A stretch of 64,000 nt of DNA from Paenibacillus donghaensis (GCF_002192415.1 NZ_CP021780.1:2170001-2234000); one strand, 5' to 3'; shown: positions 32,445-42,254, counted from the stretch's first letter. Translations and numbers: made by a program. The notes: a model not told the origin generated them from the sequence alone.

Positions 32445-34168
32445 ATGAAGAGTATGGAGAAGGAAGTTCTGCCGGTTACCGCAGCAAACAGCAATATGCC
32501 GAATTATGAGCTGGCAGCAGCGCAGTTTGCATGGGAGGACGCGCAGCGGCACTTCACCTGGTTCCAGAGCGGTAAAGTGAATATGGCTTATGAAGCGGTA
32601 GACCGTCATGTCGAGGAGGGCCGTGGGGCTGACCAGGCGCTATTGTACAGTGATTCGGTGCGTCAGGAACGCTATACCTTTGAGGATCTGAAGGAGCTTT
32701 CGAACCGTTTCGGCAATGTGCTGCGCCAGTATGGAATAAGCAAGGGAGACCGCGTATTCCTGTTTATGCCCCGCCAGCCTGAGCTGTATTTCAGTTTGCT
32801 AGGTATTCTGAAGGTCGGCGCTGTAGCTGGTCCGTTATTTGAAGCTTTTATGGAAACGGCTGTCACGGATCGGCTGGAGGACAGTGGAGCGGTGCTGCTG
32901 GTAACTACACCAGAGCTGCTGAAACGGGTGAAGCGCGAGGCGCTGCCTGCTCTGAGGCATATTATCGTGGTGGGCGGGGAGAACAGGGAGGAAGAAGGGC
33001 TCCTCAGCTATGAAGCGGAAATGGCCGCTGCCTCGCCACAGCTGGAGCTGGAATGGCTGAGCCTGGAGGATGGCCTGATCATGCATTATACCTCAGGCTC
33101 CACCGGGAAACCCAAAGGTGTCTATCACGCGCAGCGGGCCATGATCCAGCATTATTATACAGGCCGGGTCGTGCTCGATCTGCGCCCGGGCGATGTGTAT
33201 TGGTGTACGGCAGATCCCGGCTGGGTTACAGGTACCTCCTACGGGATCTTCGCTCCTTGGCTGAACGGGTGGCCAACGTGATCCGGGGCGGAAGGTTCAG
33301 TCCGACTGACTGGTATAAGACCATTGAACGGTATGGGGTAACGGTGTGGTACAGTGCGCCAACGGCGTTCCGCATGCTGATGGGCGCAGGAGAGCAGGCA
33401 CTGAAGGATGTAGACCTCGGAAGTCTGCGCCATGTGCTGTCCGTCGGTGAGCCGCTGAATCCGGAGGTCGTTCGCTGGGGGGACAAAGTCTACCATCAGC
33501 GGATTCACGATACGTGGTGGATGACCGAGACTGGCGCACAGCTGATCTGTAACTATCCGGCGATGCCGATTAAGCCCGGCTCGATGGGTCGGCCACTGCC
33601 CGGCATACAGGCAGCGATCCTGGATGACAAAGGGCAGGAGCTGCCGCCATTCAGCATGGGCAACCTGGCAATCCGCACTCCATGGCCATCGATGATGAGC
33701 ATGATCTGGAACAACAGGGCGAAATATGATGAGTATTTCCGTATCCCCGGCTGGTATATTTCAGGTGACTCCGCCTATATGGATGATGAAGGATATTTCT
33801 GGTTTCAAGGCCGCATCGACGATGTAATCAATTCCTCTGGAGAGCGGATTGGTCCGTTTGAAGTCGAGAGCAAGCTGGTGGAACATCCAGCGGTGGCTGA
33901 GGCAGGTGTGATCGGCAAGCCTGATCTTACGCGGGGCGAGATTATCAAGGCGTTCATCTCGTTGCGGGAAGGGTATCTTCCGACAGCTGCTCTGAAGGAA
34001 GAGATCGCCGCCTTCGTCAAGGCGGGATTATCCGCTCATGCGGCTCCCCGCGAGATCGAATTCAAGGAGAAGCTGCCCAAGACCCGATCCGGCAAAATCA
34101 TGCGCAGGGTCCTGAAGGCCTGGGAGCTGCAGCTGCCCGCCGGCGACCTATCCACCATTGAAGACTAA
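32445..34168 (+). pseudogene. acsA: Acetyl-CoA synthetase AcsA, interrupted by one frameshift
   Basis: Two overlapping frames make one acetate-CoA ligase. Frame 1 (32445-33281) holds the N-terminal domain and the ATP motif YTSGSTGKPKG, then stops after FAPWLNGWPT. Frame 2 continues VANVIRGGRFSPTDWY through TETGAQLICNYP, ISGDSAYMDDEGYFWFQGR and the C-terminal PKTRSGKIMRR with the acylatable Lys. Restoring one G in the run at 33267-33269 rejoins them to 574 residues, the normal size. Every catalytic motif survives, so the lesion is recent or a sequencing error. Regulated with acuA by the cre site upstream. Confidence 0.9.
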
Positions 34169-34182
34169 CCCTGCAGCACAAA

Positions 34183-34217
34183 AACACCGTTCCCGGCTGA
34201 TTAGCGGGAACGGTGTT
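34183..34217. terminator. Bidirectional terminator between acsA and PBP gene
   Basis: Perfect 13-bp stem AACACCGTTCCCG / CGGGAACGGTGTT with a 9-nt loop between convergent genes; A-rich on the left and TTGTG on the right. Confidence 0.88.
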
Positions 34218-34257
34218 GTGTTAGGAGGCAAGCTCACGGTAGGGCTTGCCGCTCTCC

Positions 34258-37215
34258 TTATTGGGGTTTCTCGGTATTTTTGCCTGTAGTGTTGGCATTG
34301 CCGCCACCTGGGCTGTTGCCACCCTGGTTGTTGCTGCCCTGGCTGTTGCCTGTACCGGCAGGCACATTCTCGGTTGTAGGCGGATCAATGATGATCATTC
34401 CGGGATCTTCCGGGCTGACGGTCTCCGTGGGGAGAATCTCCGGCTCCGGTGTCGGTTCAGTTCCCGGCGTCTCCGCCGGTGGTGTAGTCTCGGCAGGTGG
34501 AGGCGTTGAGACTACACCGCCCGCCACACTTCCGGACGATGTCTCATGTCCGGCTACGTCTACCGCTGTAACATAGAACGTCGCATTGGAGCTTGCCGGG
34601 GTTCCCGGACTAAAGGAAAGACTGTCTCCCGCCATAATCACGTCCTGCTGCTTGAACGCGCCTCCGTTAAGTGAGCGGTATAAGCGGTATCCAACGACAT
34701 CTGGAGATCCGCTGCGCGTGAAGCTGATTACTGCTTTGCCGCTGCTGTACGATATGCTCACATTGCCCGGAGGGGTTGGCGAGCTGCCGTCATCGACACG
34801 AGGGTCCACTTCGGTCGGGAAATCGGTTTTGGCATCCGAAGGCATATAGTAGGATAACTGCTCATGCGTCTTCATGGCCGGGAATGCGGCCAGCAGCTCC
34901 TTGACTAGCTCCTGAATTGGCTTGTCGCGTTTCACGACAATCTTCTGCTTCAGAAAGTCTGAAGGCGTTCCTTCCAGCGGGATGTAATTAACCCCGTTAT
35001 AAGTAATATAAGTGGCATTGGAAATTCCATCATCACTATCGGTAGGCACATATTTGCTGTTAAACAGATCGGTAGTGAACCGGTCCGTCAGCTTCGTCGG
35101 CAGCTTGCCGCTATAGGCGGATACGGTTTTCTTAACGATATCCTCCGGCTGCTTGAATTTATCGGTAACGAACAGATCAGGCTGCTTAGTGATGACCGCA
35201 TTCAGCACCTTGGTCCACAGCGTCTGTGCCTGCCGTTGCTGGCTTTTGCCCTGTAGCGTGTTGATCTGCTCTTTATAGCCTACCCACATGCCAAGCGTAA
35301 CGTCAGGGGTGTAGCCCATAAACCAGACATCTCCATAATTCTGGGTGGAGCCGGTTTTGCCGACAATCGGGATATCCTTGAAGTGTTTATAATTGCTCTT
35401 TACAGTGCTTGCCGTACCCTCGGTAATAACCGTGCGCAGCATATCCGTCATTAAATATGCCGTTTGCGGGGAGAAGACCTGCTTCGAATTGGTTTTGTGC
35501 TCGTAGATAATCTTGCCGTCGGCATTGACGATCTTCTCAATCATATAGGCGTCATTGAAGGCTCCATGATTCCCAATAGCGGCATAGGCATTGGTCAGCT
35601 CCTCGACAGTTACCCCGTAGCGCAATCCGCCGATTACACCTGTCTTGGCATTATAATCATCTTCCGTGAGCGTAGTGATCCCCAGCTTCTTGGTGAAGGC
35701 CCAGGACGCTTCAATGCCGACCTTCTCATTAAAAAGCTTCAGAGCAGGCAGGTTCAGCGACTTGTTCAGCGCGTAACGAGCGGTGACCAGTCCCTGGTAG
35801 CGGTTGTTGGAATTTTTTGGAATATGATATCCTTTGCCGCCATCCTTCAGAATAATAGGCGCATCGTCCAGAATCCCCGCAGGTTGGATCAGTCCGGCAT
35901 CCAGTGCCGGAAGGTATGCAGAGATCGGCTTCATGGTGGAGCCGGGCTGGCGGATCATCTGGGTGGCGTAATTCATCTGCTCAATGTTGAAGTCGCGTCC
36001 CTCGATCATGCCGAGGATGGCGCCTGATTTGTTGTCAAGCATAATGCCTGCAGTCTGTTCCTTGCCTCTGGCCTTGCTGTCCTTGGTGAAATTGTCAGCG
36101 TCTTCGGAGATGCTGTGCATCGCACTGTAGACCTTCTTGTCAATTGTAGTATAGACACGGTAGCCGCCTGTCATCAGCTGTTGGCGTGCTTCCTCCAGCA
36201 GGACGTTATTGTCGGTCGTTTCTCCGGCGCCTGCGGTTTCTTCCTTGATGGCTAGCATGATTTCAGCGGCCTTGCGCTCGGTTTCAAGCATCAGATAAGG
36301 ATAGGTGGCGTAGGCTTTCTTGGTCTGCTTCGCCAGCGAGCCTTGGATATCGAATTCGAGTGCGGTCTCATACTGGGTGGTGGTAATCTTGTTCTCCTCC
36401 AGCATACGGCGAAGCACCAGCTTCTGGCGGTCCATGGCCCGCTTAAAGGCGGTCTCATTAAATTCGCCAACCCCGTTAAATGCCGAATAGGAGGAGGGAA
36501 GCTGCGGCAGTCCGGCTAGATAAGCCGCTTGTGCCGTATTCAGCTTGTCGAGATCATCCAAGCCAAAGATCCCTTTGGCTGCGGCTTTGATACCAAAGAC
36601 ATTATAGCCGTTCGAGCCGTTGCCGAAGGGAACCTTGTTCAAATAAGCGGTCAGGATATCGGGTTTCGTGAGGAACCGCTCCAGCCGGAGGGCGAGCAGA
36701 ATCTCCTTGACCTTGCGGTCCTCCGTCTTATCGAGACTGAGGAATACCCGCCGGGCCAGCTGCTGGGTTAGCGTGCTGCCGCCGGTCTGGACGGATTCGT
36801 TCAGCAGCCGCTGCTTCACCGCACGCAGAGTACCTTTGAAATCGACGCCCTCATGATCATTGAAATTATTGTCCTCTATAGCGAGGACGGCATCGATGAC
36901 CAGCTGGGGGATATCATTGTATTGAATGATTCTGCGGTCTTCTTCCGTACGGAGCTGCCCGATGGGAGAGCCGTCGCGGAAGTAAGCAAAGCCAGTGATC
37001 GCATTCTGGCTGATTTGCTGCTCAATCATTTCGCCGGAGCGTACAATATCATCTTTTACGATCGAAGTAATATAGCCTGCCAGTGCACCACCGGCAAACA
37101 GAATACCCATGATTCCCAGAATAAACATCCACTTGACTATAGACCCGAATCTTCTCAGCCCGGATCTGCGGGGTTTAGGCTTTTTGGGAGTTTTCTTTTT
37201 TGTCTCTTCAACCAT
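34258..37215 (-). CDS. Class A penicillin-binding protein (PBP1A-type) with FN3 domain
   Basis: 985 residues. A bifunctional peptidoglycan synthase: basic cytoplasmic N-terminus, one TM (about 30-50), glycosyltransferase 51 (EDNNFNDHEGVDFKG with the catalytic Glu, GGSTLTQQLARR), then transpeptidase with SxxK in PGSTMKPIS, SxN in KSLNLPALK and KTGSTQNYGDVWF. After the transpeptidase come a fibronectin type III domain (SYSSGKAVISFTRSGSPDVVGYRLYR) and a Pro/Thr/Gly/Asn-rich tail likely to interact with the wall. The start at 37215 has AAGGAGGA 9 nt upstream; the longer frame to 37377 is unsupported. Divergent from the tyrosine T-box. Confidence 0.93.
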   Translation of the reverse strand: MVEETKKKTPKKPKPRRSGLRRFGSIVKWMFILGIMGILFAGGALAGYITSIVKDDIVRSGEMIEQQISQNAITGFAYFRDGSPIGQLRTEEDRRIIQYNDIPQLVIDAVLAIEDNNFNDHEGVDFKGTLRAVKQRLLNESVQTGGSTLTQQLARRVFLSLDKTEDRKVKEILLALRLERFLTKPDILTAYLNKVPFGNGSNGYNVFGIKAAAKGIFGLDDLDKLNTAQAAYLAGLPQLPSSYSAFNGVGEFNETAFKRAMDRQKLVLRRMLEENKITTTQYETALEFDIQGSLAKQTKKAYATYPYLMLETERKAAEIMLAIKEETAGAGETTDNNVLLEEARQQLMTGGYRVYTTIDKKVYSAMHSISEDADNFTKDSKARGKEQTAGIMLDNKSGAILGMIEGRDFNIEQMNYATQMIRQPGSTMKPISAYLPALDAGLIQPAGILDDAPIILKDGGKGYHIPKNSNNRYQGLVTARYALNKSLNLPALKLFNEKVGIEASWAFTKKLGITTLTEDDYNAKTGVIGGLRYGVTVEELTNAYAAIGNHGAFNDAYMIEKIVNADGKIIYEHKTNSKQVFSPQTAYLMTDMLRTVITEGTASTVKSNYKHFKDIPIVGKTGSTQNYGDVWFMGYTPDVTLGMWVGYKEQINTLQGKSQQRQAQTLWTKVLNAVITKQPDLFVTDKFKQPEDIVKKTVSAYSGKLPTKLTDRFTTDLFNSKYVPTDSDDGISNATYITYNGVNYIPLEGTPSDFLKQKIVVKRDKPIQELVKELLAAFPAMKTHEQLSYYMPSDAKTDFPTEVDPRVDDGSSPTPPGNVSISYSSGKAVISFTRSGSPDVVGYRLYRSLNGGAFKQQDVIMAGDSLSFSPGTPASSNATFYVTAVDVAGHETSSGSVAGGVVSTPPPAETTPPAETPGTEPTPEPEILPTETVSPEDPGMIIIDPPTTENVPAGTGNSQGSNNQGGNSPGGGNANTTGKNTEKPQ

Positions 37216-37296
37216 CGACCATATTCCTCCTTTTAACGGAACTATTATAGCATAAATTGGCGAATTTGAATGCGCTTCTTCCTCAGAAGATGCGAT

Positions 37297-37326
37297 TTGA
37301 TATGACAGCGAAGTCTGTGATAAAAG
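37297..37326 (+). promoter_or_regulatory. Possible promoter of the T-box transcript
   Basis: TTGATA, 18 nt, TAAAAG, about 20 nt before the first conserved T-box bases. Both hexamers match four to five of six positions. Confidence 0.4.
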
Positions 37327-37345
37327 TAACGTAATCTCATATCTG

Positions 37346-37617
37346 AAAAAGCGCGGAAAGACAGCAGTAGAAGGCAAGCCTTGCGTTGCAGAGGGTGGGT
37401 GGTGCGAATCGGCAACGGGCCCCTTTGAATTACAGTCTGGAGCTGTGCGGAGGAACGGCGTGTCTGCCTGGGCAGGCTCAGCAGTCCGGCACCGGGTGCA
37501 AGCCCGTTATGGCAATGAAGTGAAGGCTCCGACTGCACAAAGCAGTGCTGCAGGCGCTTTAATAAGGGTGGTACCGCGAGCCTCTTACTCGTCCCTAGGG
37601 ATGAATAAGGGGCTTTT
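37346..37617 (+). promoter_or_regulatory. T-box riboswitch, tyrosine specifier
   Basis: The leader has all landmarks of a T-box: AAAGCG start, AGTAGAAGG in stem I, and a specifier region GAATTACAGTCTGGAGC where TAC (37431-37433) is a tyrosine codon. The antiterminator core is AAGGGTGGTACCGCG (37564-37578), and the terminator runs AGCCTCTTA / TAAGGGGCT with CGTCCC / GGGATG inside and TTTTT at its end. Uncharged tRNA-Tyr would favour read-through. The structural gene behind it is a collapsed tyrS, so a sensor without an effector remains. Confidence 0.93.
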
Positions 37618-37690
37618 TGTTGTGCAGTGCATTCAATAAAAGCCGCTGTCTATGGCGTTATTATGTGAATTTAACAGGGGGAATATGACG

Positions 37691-37942
37691 ATGAGGTGGG
37701 AAGAGTTGTCAGTGGAACAGCAGGAAAACTGTGCAGCATCAGCTGGAAGTAATCTCGCGTGGAGTTGCAGAAATGGTACCTGAGGAAGAATTGAAGCGCA
37801 AACTGATCCAATCGGCGGCGTGCCGCTGAATGTGAATGGTGGGTTAGCACCGCAGGACGGAGACATCATTCAGGTGGGGAAGCGAAAGTTCGCGAAGTTG
37901 AGATTGACGATGCTTGATCACGTGGCGCATGATCCAAGATAA
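37691..37942 (+). pseudogene. tyrS: Tyrosyl-tRNA synthetase remnant
   Basis: About 250 bp. Pieces of the expected protein appear in shifting frames: MRWEELSVEQQ (frame 1), QLEVISRGVAEMVPEEELKRKLIQS (frame 2), then GVPLNV joined directly to the C-terminal end NGG...DGDIIQVGKRKF. Roughly 340 codons including the HIGH and KMSKS motifs are missing, and two frameshifts lie in what remains. A good GGGGGA site and the T-box upstream are retained. The position beside rpsD matches the ancestral Bacillus tyrS site. A functional copy must exist elsewhere in this genome. Confidence 0.85.
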
Positions 37943-37960
37943 AGCAGGATTTTAATAAAC

Positions 37961-37996
37961 AAAAAAAAGAACCTCCGGAATGATCCGGAGGTTCTT
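37961..37996 (-). terminator. Terminator of rpsD
   Basis: Read on the minus strand: AAGAACCTCCGGA / TCCGGAGGTTCTT stem, short loop, then a run of eight T. It lies 25 nt after the rpsD stop. Confidence 0.92.
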
Positions 37997-38021
37997 GGTC
38001 ATACACAGATTAAGATTAATC

Positions 38022-38621
38022 TTAACGGTTGTAGAACTCGACGATTTGCTTCTCATCAATATCCTGGGACAGCTCAGCGCGCTCAGGCAAACGGATGTAT
38101 TTACCTTCGAACGATCCGTCAGCATATTCCAGGTAAGCTGGAAGGTGGGAACGGTTCTCCAGGGCTTCCTTGATGGAGGACATTGCACGGCTCTTCTCGC
38201 GAAGACCGATTACGTCGCCCAGTGCTACACGGTAGGAAGCGATGTCGACTTTCTTGCCGTTTACGGTTACGTGGCCATGAGCTACCAGCTGACGCGAACC
38301 AGCGCGGGAGTTGGCGAAGCCAAGACGGTAAACGAGGTTGTCCAAACGGCTCTCAAGCAGGAACATGAAGTTCTCGCCCGCGATCCCTTGCAGCTTCTGT
38401 GCTTTGGTGAACAAAGTCTTAAACTGCTTCTCACCCAAACCGTACATGTGGCGAAGCTTCTGCTTCTCCAGCAACTGCATTCCGTAGTTACTTACTTTAC
38501 GGCGTTGGTTGGCTCCATGTTGTCCTGGTGGGAAAGGGCGTTTCAAGTCTTTGCCTGTACCGCTTAGGGAAATGCCCAGACGGCGGCTGAGTTTAAATTT
38601 AGGTCCGGTGTAACGTGCCAT
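38022..38621 (-). CDS. rpsD: 30S ribosomal protein S4
   Basis: 199 residues. It binds 16S rRNA early in assembly of the small subunit. The N-terminal [16 protein letters not shown] and [17 protein letters not shown] are the rRNA-binding head, and the S4 domain [34 protein letters not shown] follows at about 92-125. The N-terminal zinc cysteines are absent, as in the C- form of S4. A structured leader and a strong promoter lie upstream, so autoregulation through the leader is likely. Own terminator. Confidence 0.98.
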   Translation of the reverse strand: MARYTGPKFKLSRRLGISLSGTGKDLKRPFPPGQHGANQRRKVSNYGMQLLEKQKLRHMYGLGEKQFKTLFTKAQKLQGIAGENFMFLLESRLDNLVYRLGFANSRAGSRQLVAHGHVTVNGKKVDIASYRVALGDVIGLREKSRAMSSIKEALENRSHLPAYLEYADGSFEGKYIRLPERAELSQDIDEKQIVEFYNR

Positions 38622-38639
38622 GTTATAGTAGACTCCTTT

Positions 38640-38811
38640 ATATTTGGGTTTAGATTAATAGGGAGTATTTGCGCCGCATTTCGTATGTGTGAACAGCATG
38701 GAATGCTGCCACACTGCCAGGAAAGTTCAGCCGCTGTCCTGACAGTACGAAACGCGTAGAGGGTGACACAACGTTACGCCCAAGTAAGACCTGTTACAGT
38801 CTTGTTCAACA
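38640..38811 (-). ncRNA. Structured rpsD leader RNA
   Basis: The 190-nt leader folds around an outer stem TTTCGTA / TACGAAA. Inside are GTGTG / CACAC and GCAGCAT / ATGCTG hairpins and a CAGGA / TCCTG stem. AAGGAG follows as the ribosome site. S4 represses its own mRNA through such leaders in Bacillota; the match is by position and foldability, not by a database model. Confidence 0.55.
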
Positions 38812-38817
38812 ATAAAT

Positions 38818-38845
38818 ATTATATGAAAACCATGCTTGATGTCAA
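38818..38845 (-). promoter_or_regulatory. Strong sigma-A promoter of rpsD
   Basis: On the minus strand TTGACA, 16 nt, TATAAT: both hexamers are perfect. Transcription would start near 38811. Confidence 0.9.
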
Positions 38846-38978
38846 GCGCATCTTTAAAGAGTTTTTGTCAGTCTTTGTCGTTAGTTCTTTGGTCCTAAAA
38901 AAAATCCCGGAAATCCCGAAAAACTAATGCATATCCTAAGGAAAGAGAGTAAAATATAGCTAATTAGTCGTTACCGCA

Positions 38979-39113
38979 GGTAGAAACGTCTTCGCCGTCC
39001 TCTGCAAAAGCCTACGCTTCCGAAGCAGCGATACTACGTATCGCTTTCAGGCATCCGTTTCTGCGAGAAATAGAAGGATAATTTATGGCGTGAAACATAT
39101 AAATTCTTATATT
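38979..39113 (-). repeat. ~100-nt double-hairpin repeat, copy C (long form, minus strand)
   Basis: Reverse-strand copy of the family. The ends match the others (TATAAGAATTTATATGTTTCAC head, TATCCTTCTATTTCTCGCAG, GAAACGG), but the centre carries an extra palindrome GCGATAC-GTA-GTATCGC and a GCTTCGGAAGC hairpin, extending the unit to about 135 nt. It lies between rpsD promoter and the diguanylate cyclase gene. Confidence 0.78.
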
Positions 39114-39158
39114 TGAAAAATTTGTTTACTTACTTGAGATGCAAAGGGGATCCTCTTT

Positions 39159-41159
39159 ATGTCAGAGCAGGAAGCGTACGGTCATAAAGACAGTCGTATG
39201 CTGTTACAGGATACCATGCAACCCGGGGGACCTGCCGTTGACCCCGCCGCATGGCTCAGGGAAGCGGACATCGTGTCCCATGACTTTCCTTACGCAGCGG
39301 AGCTGATAGCCGAGAGCTTCAGCGAATGGCATGAAGGACTAAAGGACCTGCCTTTTGCCGAGGCTTGGGAATGGTGCATCCTTGATTATGAAGGAAAGTG
39401 GATCAGTACCAAGGGAGGCGACCAGGAGCGCTGGAGCCCTTATTGGAATGAGGCCGCCTATAGCTCCCTCTTATCCGGGGATATAGCAGCGGTTCGTTCC
39501 TCTATGGACGGAATGGAGCTGAACTTGTTCACCATTCCGGTATTTACGCGCAAGGGCAGGGAGATCTTTGCCCTGCTTGGCTGCGTCATGCCTGCAGAAG
39601 TATATGATCAGGGTGGTCGCTTCACGGCTGAGGCGATGGCGCAGCATTACCGAACCTGTTTCTACCGCCGTTTCGAGCATGTGTTTGTTTCTGATCTGGC
39701 TGGCGTGCATCTTCACGCAGAACGGGAGAGCACCCGCCGCTCCCTGCTGTTCCAGATTGTGCAGCGGATGCATGACAATATAGATGTGGACGCTGTGCTG
39801 TCTGAAGTCATTGACAGTATTTCGGCTATGTATCCGGGGGCTGAGCTAAGACTGTTCATGTCCCAGGACCACCGCAGTACCCACTCAAAGGTCAAGCCGC
39901 TGTCTCATCTCTGGACAAGCGATGATGTGCGGGCCAAGGCCTTTAAGGACGGCAAGGTGACGCTGTCAGTGGGAGGAGCTGACTGCAGTACGGTAGAGAT
40001 CGGTCTTCCGCTTGGCGGCAAGCAGGGGGTATACGGGGTTTTTCATATGGTGCTTAACGATCCTGAATTCCCGGATGTTGATTTGCGGTTTCTGTCTATG
40101 GTGGCCGATACAGCCGGAACAGCATTTGAGAATGCCAAGCTCTATGAACGCTCCAATCAGCTGATTCGCGAGCTGCGGATGAGCAATGAACTGACCCAGC
40201 GGCTGAATCAGAGCCTGCGGCTGGGCGATATTTTCCGCTTTGCTTTTGAAGAGCTGCTGGAGATGTTTGGCGCCGACTACTGCTGCATTATGCATATGAA
40301 TGAAGAGAAGGGCGGACTGGAGGTCATTGCCTGCAATCATGCTCCCCTGCTGAACGAGATCATGCCGGCAGGGCAGGGACTTGGTGGGAGAGTATACTCG
40401 ACGGGCGAACCGGTAATTATATCCGACTACCTGGATAATCCCGAAGCCAGCTCCCGGCTAATGGATGCCACCGGCTCCGAGTCGCTGATTGCAACGCCGC
40501 TAAGTGTAGGCGGTGAAGTACGCGGAGCCATTATGCTTGCGCACCGCGATGCTCACTACTTCTCTTACGACAATTACAAGCTGCTCCAGGCCATGGCAGG
40601 CCATATTGGCCTGGCTGTTGGTAACGCGCGTTTACATGCCGAGGTAAGACGTCTGGCCAACAGGGACAGTCTGACAGGGCTGTATGCCCGCCATTATCTG
40701 GACGAAGTGATCAAGGACAGGCAAGGCACCGATTTCTGCGGATCGTTGATTGTTGTGGATATCGACCAGTTCAAGCTGGTGAATGACACCTATGGCCACC
40801 AGAAGGGGGACAAGATCCTCAAACAGGTCAGCGAGATTGTGAAATCCTCCATCCGGCAGGGCGATATTGCCGCCAGGTGGGGCGGGGAAGAGCTGGCCGT
40901 ATATTTGCCGCAGCTTGGCGCGCAGCAATCGATGTTTGTGGCCGAGCGTATCCGTAAACGTGTGATGGACGAAACGGAGCCGAGAGTCACCGTATCATGC
41001 GGGATTGCGGAATGGAGCTGGACAGATGAACGTGTGAGCGTGGAATCGCTGTTCTACCGTGCCGATATGGCGCTGTACGAAGCTAAGAACCAAGGCCGCA
41101 ACCGGGTCGTGATTGACAGTAAGAAATTCGAGAGCAGTATGAAGAATCCCTGGGCCTGA
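39159..41159 (+). CDS. Diguanylate cyclase with tandem GAF domains
   Basis: 666 residues, soluble. The N-terminal 180 residues are an unassigned sensor-like part (PFAEAWEWCILDYEGKW). Two GAF domains follow (about 195-330 and 360-500), then GGDEF (about 505-660). The active-site motif is GGEEL, an accepted variant, and an RxxD inhibitory site (RQGD) lies five residues before it, so product feedback by c-di-GMP is expected. RDSLTGLYARHYLDE opens the domain. It makes c-di-GMP in response to an unknown small molecule. The end overlaps a terminator. Confidence 0.9.
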   Translation: MSEQEAYGHKDSRMLLQDTMQPGGPAVDPAAWLREADIVSHDFPYAAELIAESFSEWHEGLKDLPFAEAWEWCILDYEGKWISTKGGDQERWSPYWNEAAYSSLLSGDIAAVRSSMDGMELNLFTIPVFTRKGREIFALLGCVMPAEVYDQGGRFTAEAMAQHYRTCFYRRFEHVFVSDLAGVHLHAERESTRRSLLFQIVQRMHDNIDVDAVLSEVIDSISAMYPGAELRLFMSQDHRSTHSKVKPLSHLWTSDDVRAKAFKDGKVTLSVGGADCSTVEIGLPLGGKQGVYGVFHMVLNDPEFPDVDLRFLSMVADTAGTAFENAKLYERSNQLIRELRMSNELTQRLNQSLRLGDIFRFAFEELLEMFGADYCCIMHMNEEKGGLEVIACNHAPLLNEIMPAGQGLGGRVYSTGEPVIISDYLDNPEASSRLMDATGSESLIATPLSVGGEVRGAIMLAHRDAHYFSYDNYKLLQAMAGHIGLAVGNARLHAEVRRLANRDSLTGLYARHYLDEVIKDRQGTDFCGSLIVVDIDQFKLVNDTYGHQKGDKILKQVSEIVKSSIRQGDIAARWGGEELAVYLPQLGAQQSMFVAERIRKRVMDETEPRVTVSCGIAEWSWTDERVSVESLFYRADMALYEAKNQGRNRVVIDSKKFESSMKNPWA

Positions 41160-41176
41160 TGGCTTGGGGATTTTTT
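41145..41176 (+). terminator. Terminator overlapping the cyclase stop
   Basis: AATCCC / GGGATT stem with inner GGCC / GGCT pairing, then six T. It begins 12 nt before the stop codon ends. Confidence 0.8.
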
Positions 41177-41294
41177 AGTTGCGAGACTGCGGTAACTGAT
41201 CAGCAGATTAATGCTCAGCGTATAAGCGCGACCGGAGAGGATAACCTAACTTAGCAGATTGATTAACTTCATGCGAACAAAGGAAGGGTCGCAA

Positions 41295-42254
41295 ATGAGA
41301 AAGCGGATGAAGCACTGGCACAATATTGTACGGAAGCATGTGTGGTGTTCTGCCTGCGGCATCTGCTGCCTCCTCAGCATCTGCGCGGGCTGCAGCGCGG
41401 GGATGGACAAGCCGGCTGCCGAGGATCTGAATCTGGTGCTGGCGGGGATGGCGGGCAGCGATGCGGTATCGTTCGAAGGGGCGGCAGCGCTGCTGCGCGG
41501 CGGGAAGCCGCTGGCCGATTCGATTCTATATTATGGAGGCAATGTGGAGGACCATAATAAGGTTAGTCTGTATACGCTGCTGCCGGACCGTCCCCCACTC
41601 GGCGACACAGAGATGGAACCTGTCTCCCGTCCCGGAGGTACAGCTATAGCGGAGCAGCCAGATACAACCGCCGCAGACGCAAGTGCGGACGTGAAACGCC
41701 CGGCAGAGCGCGCCCTGCGCTCGCCGACGTATTATTCCCGCCTGGAGAAGCAGGCGGGCGTGTGGCAGCCACAGGCGAATGCGCTGGTTTCGCAGCAGCA
41801 AGGGAACCCCTTGCCTGCGCTCAACCCGCTGCGCCAGCTGGAGGAGCTGGAGGATGCGCCCAAGCAGGTGACCGAGGAGCGCGGCGCAGCCCGCGGTACC
41901 CGGATGCTGCGCATCCGGGTGACCCCGGCGGAAGCAAAGCGGCGGCTGGCCGCCGAGCTGGAGCAGGAGATGCTCGCCGCGCGGCCGGCCACGGCGGAGA
42001 GCGCCGAGCAGCTGACGCCGCAGGAGCAGCGGGTAAACGCGGCGTTGGAGAAGCTGTGGCAAAAGCGGCATAAGGAGCTGCTGCAGAAGCTGAACCAGGC
42101 CGAGGTGGAGGCCGTCTACCATCTGACGGTAGATACGAAGCGTAATCTGCCCAAGCGGCTGACCTGGAACCGCAAGGTAAGCAGTACGGGAGCCATGGGC
42201 CAGGCGGACAGTGAAACCTATGTGGTAGAGGTGGATTTCTACGGCTACCGCTAA
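41295..42254 (+). CDS. Hypothetical lipoprotein with helical basic C-terminus
   Basis: About 319 residues. The N-terminus (MRKRMKHWHNIVRKHVWCSACGICCLLSICAGCS) has a basic start, hydrophobic run and possible lipobox ICAGC; several Cys make the exact site uncertain. The middle is Pro/Ala/Thr-rich and low in structure (PGGTAIAEQPDTTAADASADVKRP). The last 130 residues are helical and charged, ending in beta strands (YVVEVDFYGYR). The start at 41295 is set by GGAAGGG; 41259 is less likely. High GC in the central part. No family recognised. Confidence 0.65.
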   Translation: MRKRMKHWHNIVRKHVWCSACGICCLLSICAGCSAGMDKPAAEDLNLVLAGMAGSDAVSFEGAAALLRGGKPLADSILYYGGNVEDHNKVSLYTLLPDRPPLGDTEMEPVSRPGGTAIAEQPDTTAADASADVKRPAERALRSPTYYSRLEKQAGVWQPQANALVSQQQGNPLPALNPLRQLEELEDAPKQVTEERGAARGTRMLRIRVTPAEAKRRLAAELEQEMLAARPATAESAEQLTPQEQRVNAALEKLWQKRHKELLQKLNQAEVEAVYHLTVDTKRNLPKRLTWNRKVSSTGAMGQADSETYVVEVDFYGYR

